Assembly: GCA_002348615.1 (NCBI GenBank)
Contig: DEBR01000003.1
Location: 87,377-151,376 of the forward strand
DNA length: 64,000 nucleotides
Direction: 5' to 3'
DNA from: Candidatus Saccharibacteria bacterium UBA2951
GTDB lineage: Bacteria; Patescibacteriota; Saccharimonadia; Saccharimonadales; Saccharimonadaceae
Below, one piece after another: positions 44,757-52,927 of the stretch. The notes below the pieces were generated by a model, which saw only the letters and a program-made list of their open reading frames with translations, had not been told where the DNA came from and ran no database searches. How positions within the stretch are numbered: the first letter of the stretch is position 1; the number at the start of each line of letters is the position of its first letter. Position numbers and translations under genes: made by a program.

Positions 44757-45929
44757 ATGAAAAAAATCACAGAAAAAGTATTTGATCATCTACTACCCCC
44801 TGCCGAAGAGCTGTGGGAACGCGGCGGCGCAACGATGATACCGTATGAAAAAGAAGATGGGCCTATAGAAGATAGGCCTTTTTTTGACCTCGAAATTACC
44901 AATCATGACTACAAGAAGCCACTTGAGACCGAAGAATTCGTCACCCGCCGTGGTCGGCATATTGGCCGCAAAGTTCTACATCAGATTGATGTGAACGGGG
45001 TTGATCATCTGGTTCGCGCATATATCCCCGACGGTGACCGCGAAGACACTGACATCACGATCACAAGCGGTGCTGCCTGGTTCACGACCATTGGGGGTTA
45101 TGCGGAAGACCGTGCTAACAAACTGTTTGCCGATAACAGCCAAGCAGTACTTCAAGTAGGCTCGCCGCACAGCGGAACGCAGCTGCCGGGCCCGCTTGAG
45201 TGGCTGCGGGTACCTGAAACGGTCAATGAGGCGTATCAGACCTCGCTTGCTCGCACGGCTCAGATTGAACAATATTTATTCGCGGTGGTTTCTGACCTAT
45301 ATGGCCTTTCTAAGCATCAAATAGCAATTGGTGATTCACGTGATAGCATGACGACCCCTGGCCAGTATTTGTACGCGCCAGAATACGGCGCCGACATCGT
45401 AACGTTCGACAACAAAGCGCGGTGCGGCATTACACGTCTCGATATGAAGGACCTTCCTCAGGTGGGAACATGGGCGCTTACGACGCTCGTTGGTGGCATA
45501 GCGGTTTCGGCATGCTTGGCTAAAGAGGGACAACTGCATGTGCTTGCTGGTACGACGTCGTTAAACCCGAATTTCATGGCCAGTACGCTCACTGGTACTT
45601 TAAGGAGTTTAGCTAGTGGCGAGGGTGGTACGATGATCGGCTGGGTACCGAAAGACGCGGCCGGAATCGATATCATATACGGACACGACGCCATGAGTAA
45701 CGTCGATGAAGTGCGCGAAGCTTGGGACGACCATCCTAATGTCTACGTCAAACTGGTTAAGGGTGGCACGCACGCGTCGCTGCTTCACCCGTTGGCGCAC
45801 AGTGGTCGACGTAAACGTACGACTGACACGATACAGACCTACAAGGCGAATGGCGGCAGTCTAACAAAGGCGGACTTAGAGCGTATTTACGGCGGGCATA
45901 AGCCTACCATGTTACCGAAGGCAGCTTAA
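44757..45929 (+). CDS. Alpha/beta-hydrolase-like protein of unknown function
   Basis: A 390-aa cytosolic protein that I cannot assign to a named family. A possible catalytic triad is Ser in IAIGDSRDSM, Asp in YGHDAMSN, and His in GGTHASLLHP, in the order of an alpha/beta-hydrolase. ATG at 44757 follows GAGAG; the earlier TTG at 44745 is less likely. TATGAT at 44725-44730 with TTGTTT 16 bp upstream is a plausible promoter. Confidence 0.6.
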   Translation: MKKITEKVFDHLLPPAEELWERGGATMIPYEKEDGPIEDRPFFDLEITNHDYKKPLETEEFVTRRGRHIGRKVLHQIDVNGVDHLVRAYIPDGDREDTDITITSGAAWFTTIGGYAEDRANKLFADNSQAVLQVGSPHSGTQLPGPLEWLRVPETVNEAYQTSLARTAQIEQYLFAVVSDLYGLSKHQIAIGDSRDSMTTPGQYLYAPEYGADIVTFDNKARCGITRLDMKDLPQVGTWALTTLVGGIAVSACLAKEGQLHVLAGTTSLNPNFMASTLTGTLRSLASGEGGTMIGWVPKDAAGIDIIYGHDAMSNVDEVREAWDDHPNVYVKLVKGGTHASLLHPLAHSGRRKRTTDTIQTYKANGGSLTKADLERIYGGHKPTMLPKAA

Positions 45930-45973
45930 GGCAACAAAAAAAGCTCCGGAGGGCTGGCATATCGAAATTTCCG

Positions 45974-46012
45974 GTGAACCGGGACCGACCATGCAGGCCG
46001 GTCCCGGTTCAC
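45974..46012 (-). terminator. Long hairpin between convergent genes
   Basis: GTGAACCGGGACCG (45974-45987) pairs with CGGTCCCGGTTCAC (45999-46012), 14 bp. No T-run directly after it, though a T7 run occurs further on at 45938-45944 (complement). Confidence 0.6.
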
Positions 46013-46027
46013 GACTGTTGGGGAAGA

Positions 46028-46384
46028 TCAGGCGGTTGCCTCCGCCTGCCAGGTGGAGTGCAGGTCGCGCATGTGCTGACGGGTCAGCTTCTTGGCGCGC
46101 CGGCTCTCGTGGATGCGGGTGTGCCGCCTGCTCGCGATGATGACGCGGTGCGCGATGTTGTCGCTGCGCACCAGCCGGCCCTCCGAAATGACGTACTTGC
46201 CCTGCTTGATGAGTGATGCGATCAGCTCGTCGAGCTTGCCGACGAAGGCCGGGTGCATGTCGTGCGCCTGCACCATGCTGTGCGCGATCTCGCGCGGGGT
46301 GCTGCCGGTGTAGTACGCGCCCTCCCTGGACGCGGTCTTGAAGGCGGTGTGGATCCACTTGCGGTTCACGGACGTGGTTTGCAT
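46028..46384 (-). CDS. Small basic protein
   Basis: A 118-aa basic, mostly helical protein (EIAHSMVQAHDMHPAFVGKLDELIASLIKQGKY) with a His/Arg-rich C-terminus. No known family; binding of nucleic acid is possible. ATG at 46384 has GGGAAGAG 8 bases upstream. Promoter TTGATT, 17 bp, TATAAA (46489-46517, complement) gives a leader of about 100 nt that folds into a hairpin. Confidence 0.6.
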   Translation of the reverse strand: MQTTSVNRKWIHTAFKTASREGAYYTGSTPREIAHSMVQAHDMHPAFVGKLDELIASLIKQGKYVISEGRLVRSDNIAHRVIIASRRHTRIHESRRAKKLTRQHMRDLHSTWQAEATA

Positions 46385-46488
46385 CAAGCGTCTCTTCCCT
46401 GTTTGTTACGGTACGCACCTAGCAGGCATCGTTGGCTACGATACCCGGGAACCACCTGCTCGGGGGCGGTCCTTAAGCGTATGTACTG

Positions 46489-46517
46489 TTTATACTCCTT
46501 AGTACTTGATAAATCAA
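46489..46517 (-). promoter_or_regulatory. Promoter of the small basic protein gene
   Basis: On the minus strand: TTGATT (46517-46512), 17 bp spacer, TATAAA (46494-46489). The leader contains AGCAGG/CCTGCT around ATCGT/ACGAT. Confidence 0.6.
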
Positions 46518-46545
46518 CAATAATATCGGATAAAATGTTGGAACT

Positions 46546-47487
46546 TTAACTTCGTTTAGTACGGACGAAAGAGTCGCCAAGCACAGCGAATGGCAATACC
46601 GCTATAAGTGCCGCGGCTTCACGCCAAGAATATCGCTTAGATGACGAAAGCCAGAACAGGTTGGATAACAGATAGACGGACGCGACTGCCAGTACCGTAA
46701 AGAACCACTGGGTCGACAAATAATACATGGCAGCGTAGCCGAGCGCTGCGGCTACAAGTACATTGGCTGAAACTACTAAGATATTACGCATATCAGACGA
46801 ACCGCGACGTCGAATGACAGCAATCGGCGTGCCGGCTTTTACAGAGTCATCAGGTGACGTGCTGCGATTGAATGCGGTTCGTCGATATATCGCTTGATGC
46901 GGACGTGCACTCTTCCCTAAGATAGCGTCGATCGTTTCTGCTCGTACGCTTGACCACATGGCGACCAAATCGGCGACCGATCGAGCCGCTTGGTGGCGGT
47001 ACGGGACGTTAACCTTGTCGATAAGCGGGTTCGCGAATTCATACGACGCACGTTCAAAGAAGCGTGGTGACAACCGTTCGAACGGACTCATCCAAAGTAC
47101 AAGTTCGCCGCGGGCATGTCGTTTAGCAATTGACATGTCGTCGCGACGACCACTTGATCGAACGATTCGGATGTTCATTTTGGGGTGAGCCGCTCGGTAG
47201 TCGGTAAGGTATTGGCTGTCGCGGGCGCTGCGTGAACGTGGCACGACGACGACCTGTAGCTTATCGTACTTAAATGAGGCTAAGTGATCGAGAAGGTCTA
47301 GTACTTGCTGCTTGCCATTCTTTTCGCGTATTACCACACTAATTGTCGTAAGCGACTGATGTTTCCCTACTTCAAGAAGCTGTTTACTGACCGCCTTGAA
47401 ACGCTTGCTGCGCCGCGTATCAACGATCATTTGTAGCAGTATAAACACGACAAGAACAGCTACGGTTGCGGCTAACGGTGCGTACAT
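46546..47487 (-). CDS. Membrane glycosyltransferase-2-like protein, possibly inactive
   Basis: A 313-aa protein with one N-terminal membrane helix, a GT-A-like domain (ISVVIREKNGKQQVLDLLDHLASF), and two to four C-terminal helices. Where GT2 enzymes have DxD, this protein has WMSPFERL, so catalysis is doubtful. Its ATG overlaps the sortase stop (TAATG), making it the third gene of a surface-protein operon. Confidence 0.6.
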   Translation of the reverse strand: MYAPLAATVAVLVVFILLQMIVDTRRSKRFKAVSKQLLEVGKHQSLTTISVVIREKNGKQQVLDLLDHLASFKYDKLQVVVVPRSRSARDSQYLTDYRAAHPKMNIRIVRSSGRRDDMSIAKRHARGELVLWMSPFERLSPRFFERASYEFANPLIDKVNVPYRHQAARSVADLVAMWSSVRAETIDAILGKSARPHQAIYRRTAFNRSTSPDDSVKAGTPIAVIRRRGSSDMRNILVVSANVLVAAALGYAAMYYLSTQWFFTVLAVASVYLLSNLFWLSSSKRYSWREAAALIAVLPFAVLGDSFVRTKRS

Positions 47488-48083
47488 TACACGACCTCCG
47501 TAAAGTCGAAGAACATGACCCTGCGGGTCTGACTGAATATACCTTCACAGGTCATCAGGGTCAGGCGCGGCGTGGCAGGTTCGGCGTTCAAAATGTCGGT
47601 ATTGCTTGGCTGTACGATTTGTTCGCCGCTGTATACGTAGCGGAACGTCAGGTTGTTAGCAGTCTTCACTTCGGCAACGTCGCCTACTTTAAGGCCGGCG
47701 AGCTTGGCAAATACCGGATCGGTATTATGACCGTAAATGAACGTATTACCGGCGCGGTCATTCGGACGGTCGGTCATGGTAGCGAACTGCGCCTTGTCGT
47801 CGGTCAGCGTCCAGCTATCTTTCGCGGCGTCATACGTTCCATCAATGACCGAAAGGTTAATACCGACGTTCGGCACCAGTACGGAGACCGGTGCACCGGT
47901 TTTGATGGACCGGGTAACTTCGGTGGTAATCTGACGGTTTTGTGCCGGATGAACCGTAGCGACGACTTTGGGCGGCTGAATGGTCGTTGATGCATACCAA
48001 AGCGGTACCCCCACCACGACATACAAGGATACCACTCGTAAAATGAGCGGTATCCTTGTAGTTATGTTGCCCAACCGTTTCAA
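47487..48083 (-). CDS. Sortase
   Basis: A membrane transpeptidase that links LPXTG proteins to the cell wall. It has an N-terminal membrane helix (about 10-30), catalytic H119 in IYGHN, C179 in LTLMTC, and Arg at 187/188. The TTG start at 48083 has AAAGG 7 bases upstream. It lies 15 bases after the gene of a likely substrate with an LPYTG signal. A 12-bp hairpin sits in codons 8-21. Confidence 0.88.
   Translation of the reverse strand: MKRLGNITTRIPLILRVVSLYVVVGVPLWYASTTIQPPKVVATVHPAQNRQITTEVTRSIKTGAPVSVLVPNVGINLSVIDGTYDAAKDSWTLTDDKAQFATMTDRPNDRAGNTFIYGHNTDPVFAKLAGLKVGDVAEVKTANNLTFRYVYSGEQIVQPSNTDILNAEPATPRLTLMTCEGIFSQTRRVMFFDFTEVV
48022..48060. repeat. Perfect inverted repeat within sortase coding start
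   Basis: TACAAGGATACC (48022-48033) and GGTATCCTTGTA (48049-48060) form a 12-bp stem about 20 bases downstream of the sortase start codon. There is no T-run. Confidence 0.7.
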
Positions 48084-48098
48084 CGTAAACCTTTCAGA

Positions 48099-49388
48099 TT
48101 AAAGCGTTGAAGCAGCGCGGTTTCGCAGAACGTAACCACCAATAGCGGTTGCGACTGAAGCGACAAGCGCGATCAGTGATGCGATTTGAGCGCCAGCGCT
48201 ACCAGTGTATGGAAGCGACGCGACGCCGGTTGCTGCACCTTGGCCGCCAGCAGGAGTCACAGGTACTTCCGTGCTTCCCTGGCCCTGGCAAGAGACAAAC
48301 ACCTTGTTATCGTACTTTTCACCCCCGTCGGTCTCGTATATGACACCGTCTACCTTCAGTGTCAAAGTCTGACCACCGGCAAGGTCACGAGTCGTAGAGT
48401 CTCCACCTTTCAGGTCGAACGTTTCAGCGTTGAACATGATTTCCGCTGTTGCTTCACCGTCGTTCTTGATGGTGAACGTGAACAGGTTGGTCAGTGGGTT
48501 ACACGTTACAGAAACAGTGACTACGGCAGGTTTTTGCTCGTCTTCACATTCCTTAACGTAAGTGAAGTCAAGATCAACCAACTTACCGTTCACTTTAAGA
48601 GTGACGACGTGCCAGCCCTTGCTAACATCATTCATACCAAGTTCTGCAGGCTTACCGTCAATGTAGTATTGGTAAGTAGCGTCTTCCGGTTCGACTGACA
48701 GAGGAGCTTTTAAGAAAATCGCTTCGCAGTATGTCTTGAAGTGAGATTTGCCCTCGGGCTTTTCTTCCTTGCATTTTTCTACATTTACGACATCGGTATC
48801 AACCAGTACTCCATTTACCTTAAGAGTAATCGTGTGGTTGCCTGGTGTTACCGTTTTTGAGCCGACACCGGCAGCAACGCCATCGATGTAGTACTGGTAC
48901 ATGGCACCGACCGGCTTGATTCCGGTAGGAGCGTTGAGTGTAATTTTCTCGCATGCAAGCAGGTATGAAGTCTTACCTTCGGGTGCAACGACGTATTGGC
49001 AGTCGTTATTCCAGATAGCCTGTCCGCTCGTTGTCCAGTTCTTTCCATCATAGTGCGCAAGATGAGAGTTTGGACCTTGCGTCATGTAGTAAAACGGTGG
49101 GATGACATCTCCCCAGTTTTGGTGATTGTTTTTTAGAGCCTGTGCAACCGCAACAGACGTTGCTACCGGTCCGTCGTGCTCGTCGTGACCGTGATTGCTG
49201 AAGATCGAGCTAACGGAAACCTCATCCTTAAACGGTCCGTATGGTTGGTTGACATTATTGTCACGGTGACAGATTTGTACCTTGTCAACGACAGTAACGA
49301 CAGCGCTAGCTTTGTTTGATTGTATTACCCCCACCATGCCCACCACCGCGGCGATGACTACCATCGCCTGTACGATGCGTTTGACCAT
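48099..49388 (-). CDS. LPXTG-type cell-surface protein
   Basis: A 429-aa secreted protein: signal peptide (about 1-29), an N-terminal domain with VQICHRDNN and the His-rich HGHDEHDG (possible metal binding), and two copies of a beta-rich repeat (YQYYIDG...TLKVNG, each ending in Lys/Glu-Cys). A third beta domain is followed by the sorting signal LPYTG (about 392-396), membrane helix and basic tail. SD GGAGG. Promoter TTGACA, 17 bp, TATTTT (49443-49471, complement). Confidence 0.85.
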   Translation of the reverse strand: MVKRIVQAMVVIAAVVGMVGVIQSNKASAVVTVVDKVQICHRDNNVNQPYGPFKDEVSVSSIFSNHGHDEHDGPVATSVAVAQALKNNHQNWGDVIPPFYYMTQGPNSHLAHYDGKNWTTSGQAIWNNDCQYVVAPEGKTSYLLACEKITLNAPTGIKPVGAMYQYYIDGVAAGVGSKTVTPGNHTITLKVNGVLVDTDVVNVEKCKEEKPEGKSHFKTYCEAIFLKAPLSVEPEDATYQYYIDGKPAELGMNDVSKGWHVVTLKVNGKLVDLDFTYVKECEDEQKPAVVTVSVTCNPLTNLFTFTIKNDGEATAEIMFNAETFDLKGGDSTTRDLAGGQTLTLKVDGVIYETDGGEKYDNKVFVSCQGQGSTEVPVTPAGGQGAATGVASLPYTGSAGAQIASLIALVASVATAIGGYVLRNRAASTL

Positions 49389-49442
49389 GATTCCTCCACT
49401 TTCCCTACTTCCTCGCCGTAGGTGTTAATTAGTGATATATGA

Positions 49443-49471
49443 AAAATACTCTCATTTTAAATCATTGTCAA
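49443..49471 (-). promoter_or_regulatory. Promoter of surface-protein operon
   Basis: Minus strand: TTGACA (49471-49466), 17 bp spacer, TATTTT (49448-49443). A leader of about 50 nt ends with a GGAGG SD. Confidence 0.65.
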
Positions 49472-49509
49472 TAATACATCATATTGCTTATGTTTTGTAA
49501 AAACATAAG

Positions 49510-49547
49510 GGTTAAATGAAAATTGCCCAGCATCTAACTGGGCAATT
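49510..49547 (-). terminator. Terminator of Fur/rhodanese/glutaredoxin operon
   Basis: AATTGCCCAG (49521-49530) pairs with CTGGGCAATT (49538-49547). Minus-strand T-rich tract TTTTCATTT follows. Confidence 0.85.
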
Positions 49548-49566
49548 CATGTGGCTTAAGGTCGTG

Positions 49567-49812
49567 CTATTTCGCCAGGGCTACTTCAAATCGCTCGCGG
49601 TCAAAACCAAGAATCTTGTCGACCGAACCGTCGTCGTGCTCGACCGTGCTGAACGGGACTCCCATTTGGCCGCTTTGTTGAATCATCATTTGGGCAGCAT
49701 AGGGGTTTTGATCGACCAAGTAATCGGTATATTCGATCTTTTTATCGTCGAGCCAACGCTTTAGCATTATGCAGTACGGACAAGTCGTGGTGCTATATAC
49801 GGTTATATTCAT
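49567..49812 (-). CDS. Glutaredoxin-like protein
   Basis: An 81-aa thiol-disulfide oxidoreductase with the active site TTTCPYC (C11 and C14), a cis-Pro in MGVPFSTV, and a C-terminal Gly block. ATG at 49812 has AAGGAGAG upstream; longer versions read into the rhodanese gene. Third gene of the operon with fur and rhodanese, so it probably serves redox defence or sulfur transfer. Confidence 0.88.
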   Translation of the reverse strand: MNITVYSTTTCPYCIMLKRWLDDKKIEYTDYLVDQNPYAAQMMIQQSGQMGVPFSTVEHDDGSVDKILGFDRERFEVALAK

Positions 49813-49822
49813 AATTCTCTCC

Positions 49823-50206
49823 TTAAGCCTGCAGCTTACCGCCGATCCGTTGGACATCTGATATGCCTCCAAGGTCGGTGACATTAGTAAAGCCGGCAGA
49901 TTTTAATAGTCGCGCGGCCTGGGCTGAGCGGTTGCCGCTTTGGCACTGTACGAAAATCTTCGTGTCTTTAGCTATATTGGGTAGTGTACCGGCTTGGATG
50001 TCTGCCAGCGGTAAGTTTACTGCTGGCGCGAAATGTCCGGCCGCGAACTCGGCGGGCGTACGGACGTCGTAATACTTAGCTCCTGTGCTGACTGAAGTTT
50101 GAACGTCGGAGAAGCTGACGGCATTTTTTGGATTGCTTTTAGCGGCTGCAAATAACATTCCGCCGATAAGCGCGATTACGCTGATTGATATGGCGAATAG
50201 TTTCAC
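49823..50206 (-). CDS. Membrane-anchored rhodanese-like protein
   Basis: A 127-aa protein with an N-terminal membrane helix or signal (residues 3-22) and one rhodanese domain (YYDVRTPAEFAAGHF). The active-site C88 is in CQSGNRS. It probably handles persulfide sulfur outside or at the membrane. Its ATG overlaps the fur stop by 4 bases. Confidence 0.88.
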   Translation of the reverse strand: MKLFAISISVIALIGGMLFAAAKSNPKNAVSFSDVQTSVSTGAKYYDVRTPAEFAAGHFAPAVNLPLADIQAGTLPNIAKDTKIFVQCQSGNRSAQAARLLKSAGFTNVTDLGGISDVQRIGGKLQA

Positions 50207-50616
50207 GTTGTTTCCTTTCTAGCGCAGTCCAGGCATGTACCCTGCATGGTTAGCATTCCAGCGATGGCGCACCTTCCGCTTAGTTCTTTTAGTTGATGCA
50301 TGACTTTCAAGGCCTCATTCGTCTGCGGTATATCACAAACGCTGCCACATTGGCCGCACATAAAGTGGTGGTGCGGCATTGGGTTGGTGTCGAAGCGTTC
50401 GGCGCCGCTCGCAGCAGAGGGCGCGGCGCCGATGATGCCCCTGGCCTTCAGACGGGACGTCACGCGGTGTACGGTGGTAATACTGACTTCTGGAAATTCG
50501 GACCTGATGTCGCCCAAAAGTTCCGCGTTCGTCGCATGACCACGCGTTGCCAACGCGTTTGTAATAGTAGTGACATAGCGTGTTTGTCGTGGAGTGATTT
50601 CCCGTTCCGTTAGCAT
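50203..50616 (-). CDS. Fur-family transcriptional regulator
   Basis: A 137-aa metal-dependent repressor. Winged helix (VSITTVHRVTSRLKARGII), HHHF metal site, and two CxxC pairs (CGQC and CLDC) for structural zinc. Whether it senses peroxide, iron or zinc cannot be decided; the redox genes downstream favour a PerR-like role. A perfect palindrome overlaps its -10. TACAAT ends 6 bases before the ATG. Confidence 0.9.
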   Translation of the reverse strand: MLTEREITPRQTRYVTTITNALATRGHATNAELLGDIRSEFPEVSITTVHRVTSRLKARGIIGAAPSAASGAERFDTNPMPHHHFMCGQCGSVCDIPQTNEALKVMHQLKELSGRCAIAGMLTMQGTCLDCARKETT

Positions 50617-50624
50617 ATCCTTAT

Positions 50625-50639
50625 TGTAAACTATTTACA
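50625..50639. promoter_or_regulatory. Fur-type palindromic operator
   Basis: TGTAAA (50625-50630), 3 bases, TTTACA (50634-50639): a perfect 6-3-6 palindrome over the -10 of the fur operon. Binding there would block RNA polymerase, so autoregulation is likely. Confidence 0.65.
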
Positions 50640-50802
50640 TTAAGTTTTGCAAGATTAAAACCCCACGAAGTGAGGCATTAATCTGGGTGACCTTACCGGG
50701 AATACTAAGTATATCTTCGTCGCGTTCAGAAATGCAAGCATTCCTGCCCTGCTCCTTGCTATCGCACTCCTTCGGAGTTCGGTCTGCTCTGCAGACCTTA
50801 CC

Positions 50803-50833
50803 AAGCAAAAACCCGACCTCTGAAGGGTCGGGG
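50803..50833 (-). terminator. Terminator after tRNA-Glu
   Basis: CCCGACC (50812-50818) pairs with GGTCGGG (50826-50832). On the minus strand it is followed by TTTTT. Confidence 0.85.
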
Positions 50834-50840
50834 CTTTGCT

Positions 50841-50915
50841 TGGTGATCCCGCGGAGAATCGAACTCCGATTGCCAGGATGAGAACCTGGTGTCCTAACCG
50901 TTAGACGACGAGACC
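50841..50915 (-). tRNA. tRNA-Glu (anticodon CTC)
   Basis: Cloverleaf with acceptor GGTCTCG/CGGGATC, the Glu D-arm CGTCTAACGGTTAGGAC, anticodon stem CCAGG/CCTGG with loop TTCTCAT (anticodon CTC), T arm GGAGTTCGATTCTCC, and an encoded CCA. It is followed by a terminator. Confidence 0.93.
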
Positions 50916-50984
50916 AACTTTTCTACTCTACCAATTTCCACCCCTGTTGTCTAGCAGCCAGAGTTAAGGCGGAAACAGTAAATC

Positions 50985-51362
50985 TTACTGGTCAAGCTTT
51001 TGAATGACTGCGATGAGTTTTTTTGGAGTTATCTCGGCTTTTATAAGGTAGCCGTCGGCATGACGCTCCATCGCCAACCGGGCTTCTTCTGTCTGGTCAA
51101 AATTCGTCAATACGATAACCTTGGTAGCCGGAATCAAATCAACTGCTCCACCACGCAGAATCTGCAGGATTTCACTACCCCGACGCTCGGGAAGCATAAC
51201 ATCGAGCAGCATGACATCATATGGCTTATTGCGCGCGGCAATGAGGCCGTCGTTGCCGTCGACCATCCAGTCGACATCGTAGCCGGCCTTCTTAAGGCTG
51301 CGCACGTACATTTCGCCGATAAACCGGTCGTCTTCGATAACAAGAATAGATTTGATAGCCAT
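50985..51362 (-). CDS. Single-domain response regulator
   Basis: A CheY-like receiver of 125 aa with E10/D11/D12, phospho-acceptor D54 (MLLDVMLP), switch Thr in VLTNFD and Lys in LIKAEI. It has no output domain. The kinase gene at 51380 lies 17 bases upstream of it. TATAAT (51369-51374, complement) ends 6 bases before the ATG, so it may also be made from its own leaderless mRNA. Confidence 0.9.
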   Translation of the reverse strand: MAIKSILVIEDDRFIGEMYVRSLKKAGYDVDWMVDGNDGLIAARNKPYDVMLLDVMLPERRGSEILQILRGGAVDLIPATKVIVLTNFDQTEEARLAMERHADGYLIKAEITPKKLIAVIQKLDQ

Positions 51363-51379
51363 AATCGTATTATACCCGG

Positions 51380-52927
51380 CTACCCGCGGAACGCCCCATG
51401 GTTCTTAATCCAACCGCTCGAAGATCTCTCAATGAAACCTTGGTTGTTCACGCCGGTTTTCAACTTGTCAGCGACGGTCGAATAGATCGGTAGGCTGAAA
51501 GTAAAGGTCGAGCCATGCCCTTCGACGCTCCGGACGCTAATCTTACCACCGTTACTTTCGACGATCGCTTTGCTGATATACAAGCCGATTCCTGTCCCAG
51601 CAACGGTTTCACGCGACCGATGAGACCGGTAAAACTTATGGAATAGATTCGATATGACATTGGCAGGCATACCTATACCGTGATCAACTACCGACACTTC
51701 AACGAAATCACCGTTCACTCCGGCAGTAACTTCAATCGAGCCGCCGTCATTCGAATACTTTATTGCGTTGTCGATCAAGTTGCCTAGTACCTCACTCATA
51801 CTGTTCACGTCGGCAGCAACCGTCGGAAGGCCGTCGGGTAGCGATACGCTAAGGAGTCGTTGCTGAGCCATCGCCCGCATCTGCATGTCGTCAGCAATGG
51901 TGTCATAGATATTTTGGACCGTCTGTTCTTCAAGGTGAATCTTAAGGTGCCGGCGGTCAAAACGGCTGGCGTTCAAGATATTATTGACGTACCCGCTTAA
52001 GCGGTTGGCGCTGACGATAAGTCGTTGGAACAGCTCTTTCTGGTCCGGGTCTGTGATGCCGGCTAGCTCGTCGTTCAACGTGTCCAGATAGCCGCGGATA
52101 ACGGTGATCGGCCCGCGCAACTCGTGAGCCGCGAAGGCGATAAAGTCTAAGTCATCGTCTTCGGGTTGATAATCGTTCGTACGGTCGAACAGCGTAATGA
52201 TCGTTTCGGCCTCACTTCCCTTTTCGTACGAAACGTACACATCAAACAGGCGCCGATCAGGCTCACCAGTCAATTTGTTAGCGATACGGCGCCAGGTTTT
52301 TTCGGCGTGAATATCGTGCTCGTCACGTTCGGCCAACCACTGGGAAATGCTCGGATCAACATCGAAAATAAGTTCGATCGACTTTTTGCCATTGCCATCG
52401 ATAAGAATCGGCGCGCTCTTGTTGGCGAACACGACTTCACCGGACGCGTCGAGCATAATCAGCCCGGTCGCGGTGTGGTTTAACTGCCCGGCCACATCGA
52501 TGTTCGGAGCAACTACGCCGTCACTTCCTGTGTCTTCTGTCGGTCTGGTCTGGTTGGTGGCCATGTCATACACGAGCTTCAAAAGCGGACGTAAGCGAGT
52601 GTGGACATAGTAGCTGTCATTCAAATTCGGTGGTACCTGGGCGCTCAGCTCACCTGATACATGAACCAGTGCGCTCGATAAGTCCTGGATAGGTCGCATA
52701 GCCATAAGGGTGACGACCCATGTTCCAAGCAGTGCCATGATCGTTAGGATACCTATGACGATCCAGGCGCCGATTGGTGGGTTCGGGTAAAGAACGATGA
52801 TAACGCCGATAACTAACATGATGATGAACGACTGAACCGTCATCGCCCTTACCAGCGTCATCCGTCGATGGCGCGGCCAAAACAGGTGCAGCTGTTCTGA
52901 CTCGGCCGCCTTGTTTTTTACTGCCAT
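51380..52927 (-). CDS. Membrane sensor histidine kinase
   Basis: A 515-aa kinase with two N-terminal membrane helices (about 28-75), a HAMP-like linker, a PAS-like domain (about 145-255), HisKA with FAAHELRGPITVI, and HATPase_c with N box LGNLIDNAIKYS and G2 box GTGIGLYISKAIV. It pairs with the regulator at 50985. Its start overlaps the end of the DUF3048 gene by 10 bases, so it may sense envelope state. Confidence 0.9.
   Translation of the reverse strand: MAVKNKAAESEQLHLFWPRHRRMTLVRAMTVQSFIIMLVIGVIIVLYPNPPIGAWIVIGILTIMALLGTWVVTLMAMRPIQDLSSALVHVSGELSAQVPPNLNDSYYVHTRLRPLLKLVYDMATNQTRPTEDTGSDGVVAPNIDVAGQLNHTATGLIMLDASGEVVFANKSAPILIDGNGKKSIELIFDVDPSISQWLAERDEHDIHAEKTWRRIANKLTGEPDRRLFDVYVSYEKGSEAETIITLFDRTNDYQPEDDDLDFIAFAAHELRGPITVIRGYLDTLNDELAGITDPDQKELFQRLIVSANRLSGYVNNILNASRFDRRHLKIHLEEQTVQNIYDTIADDMQMRAMAQQRLLSVSLPDGLPTVAADVNSMSEVLGNLIDNAIKYSNDGGSIEVTAGVNGDFVEVSVVDHGIGMPANVISNLFHKFYRSHRSRETVAGTGIGLYISKAIVESNGGKISVRSVEGHGSTFTFSLPIYSTVADKLKTGVNNQGFIERSSSGWIKNHGAFRG

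Noticed and set aside
45912..46418. A longer minus-strand frame over the 46028 gene
   Set aside because: It is a different reading frame with repetitive Arg/His/Ala content; the 46028 frame has an SD and normal composition.
50642..50800. Short palindromes between fur and tRNA-Glu as a repeat element
   Set aside because: The stems (for example GGTCTGC/GCAGACC) are short and unrelated to each other; no larger repeat is visible.
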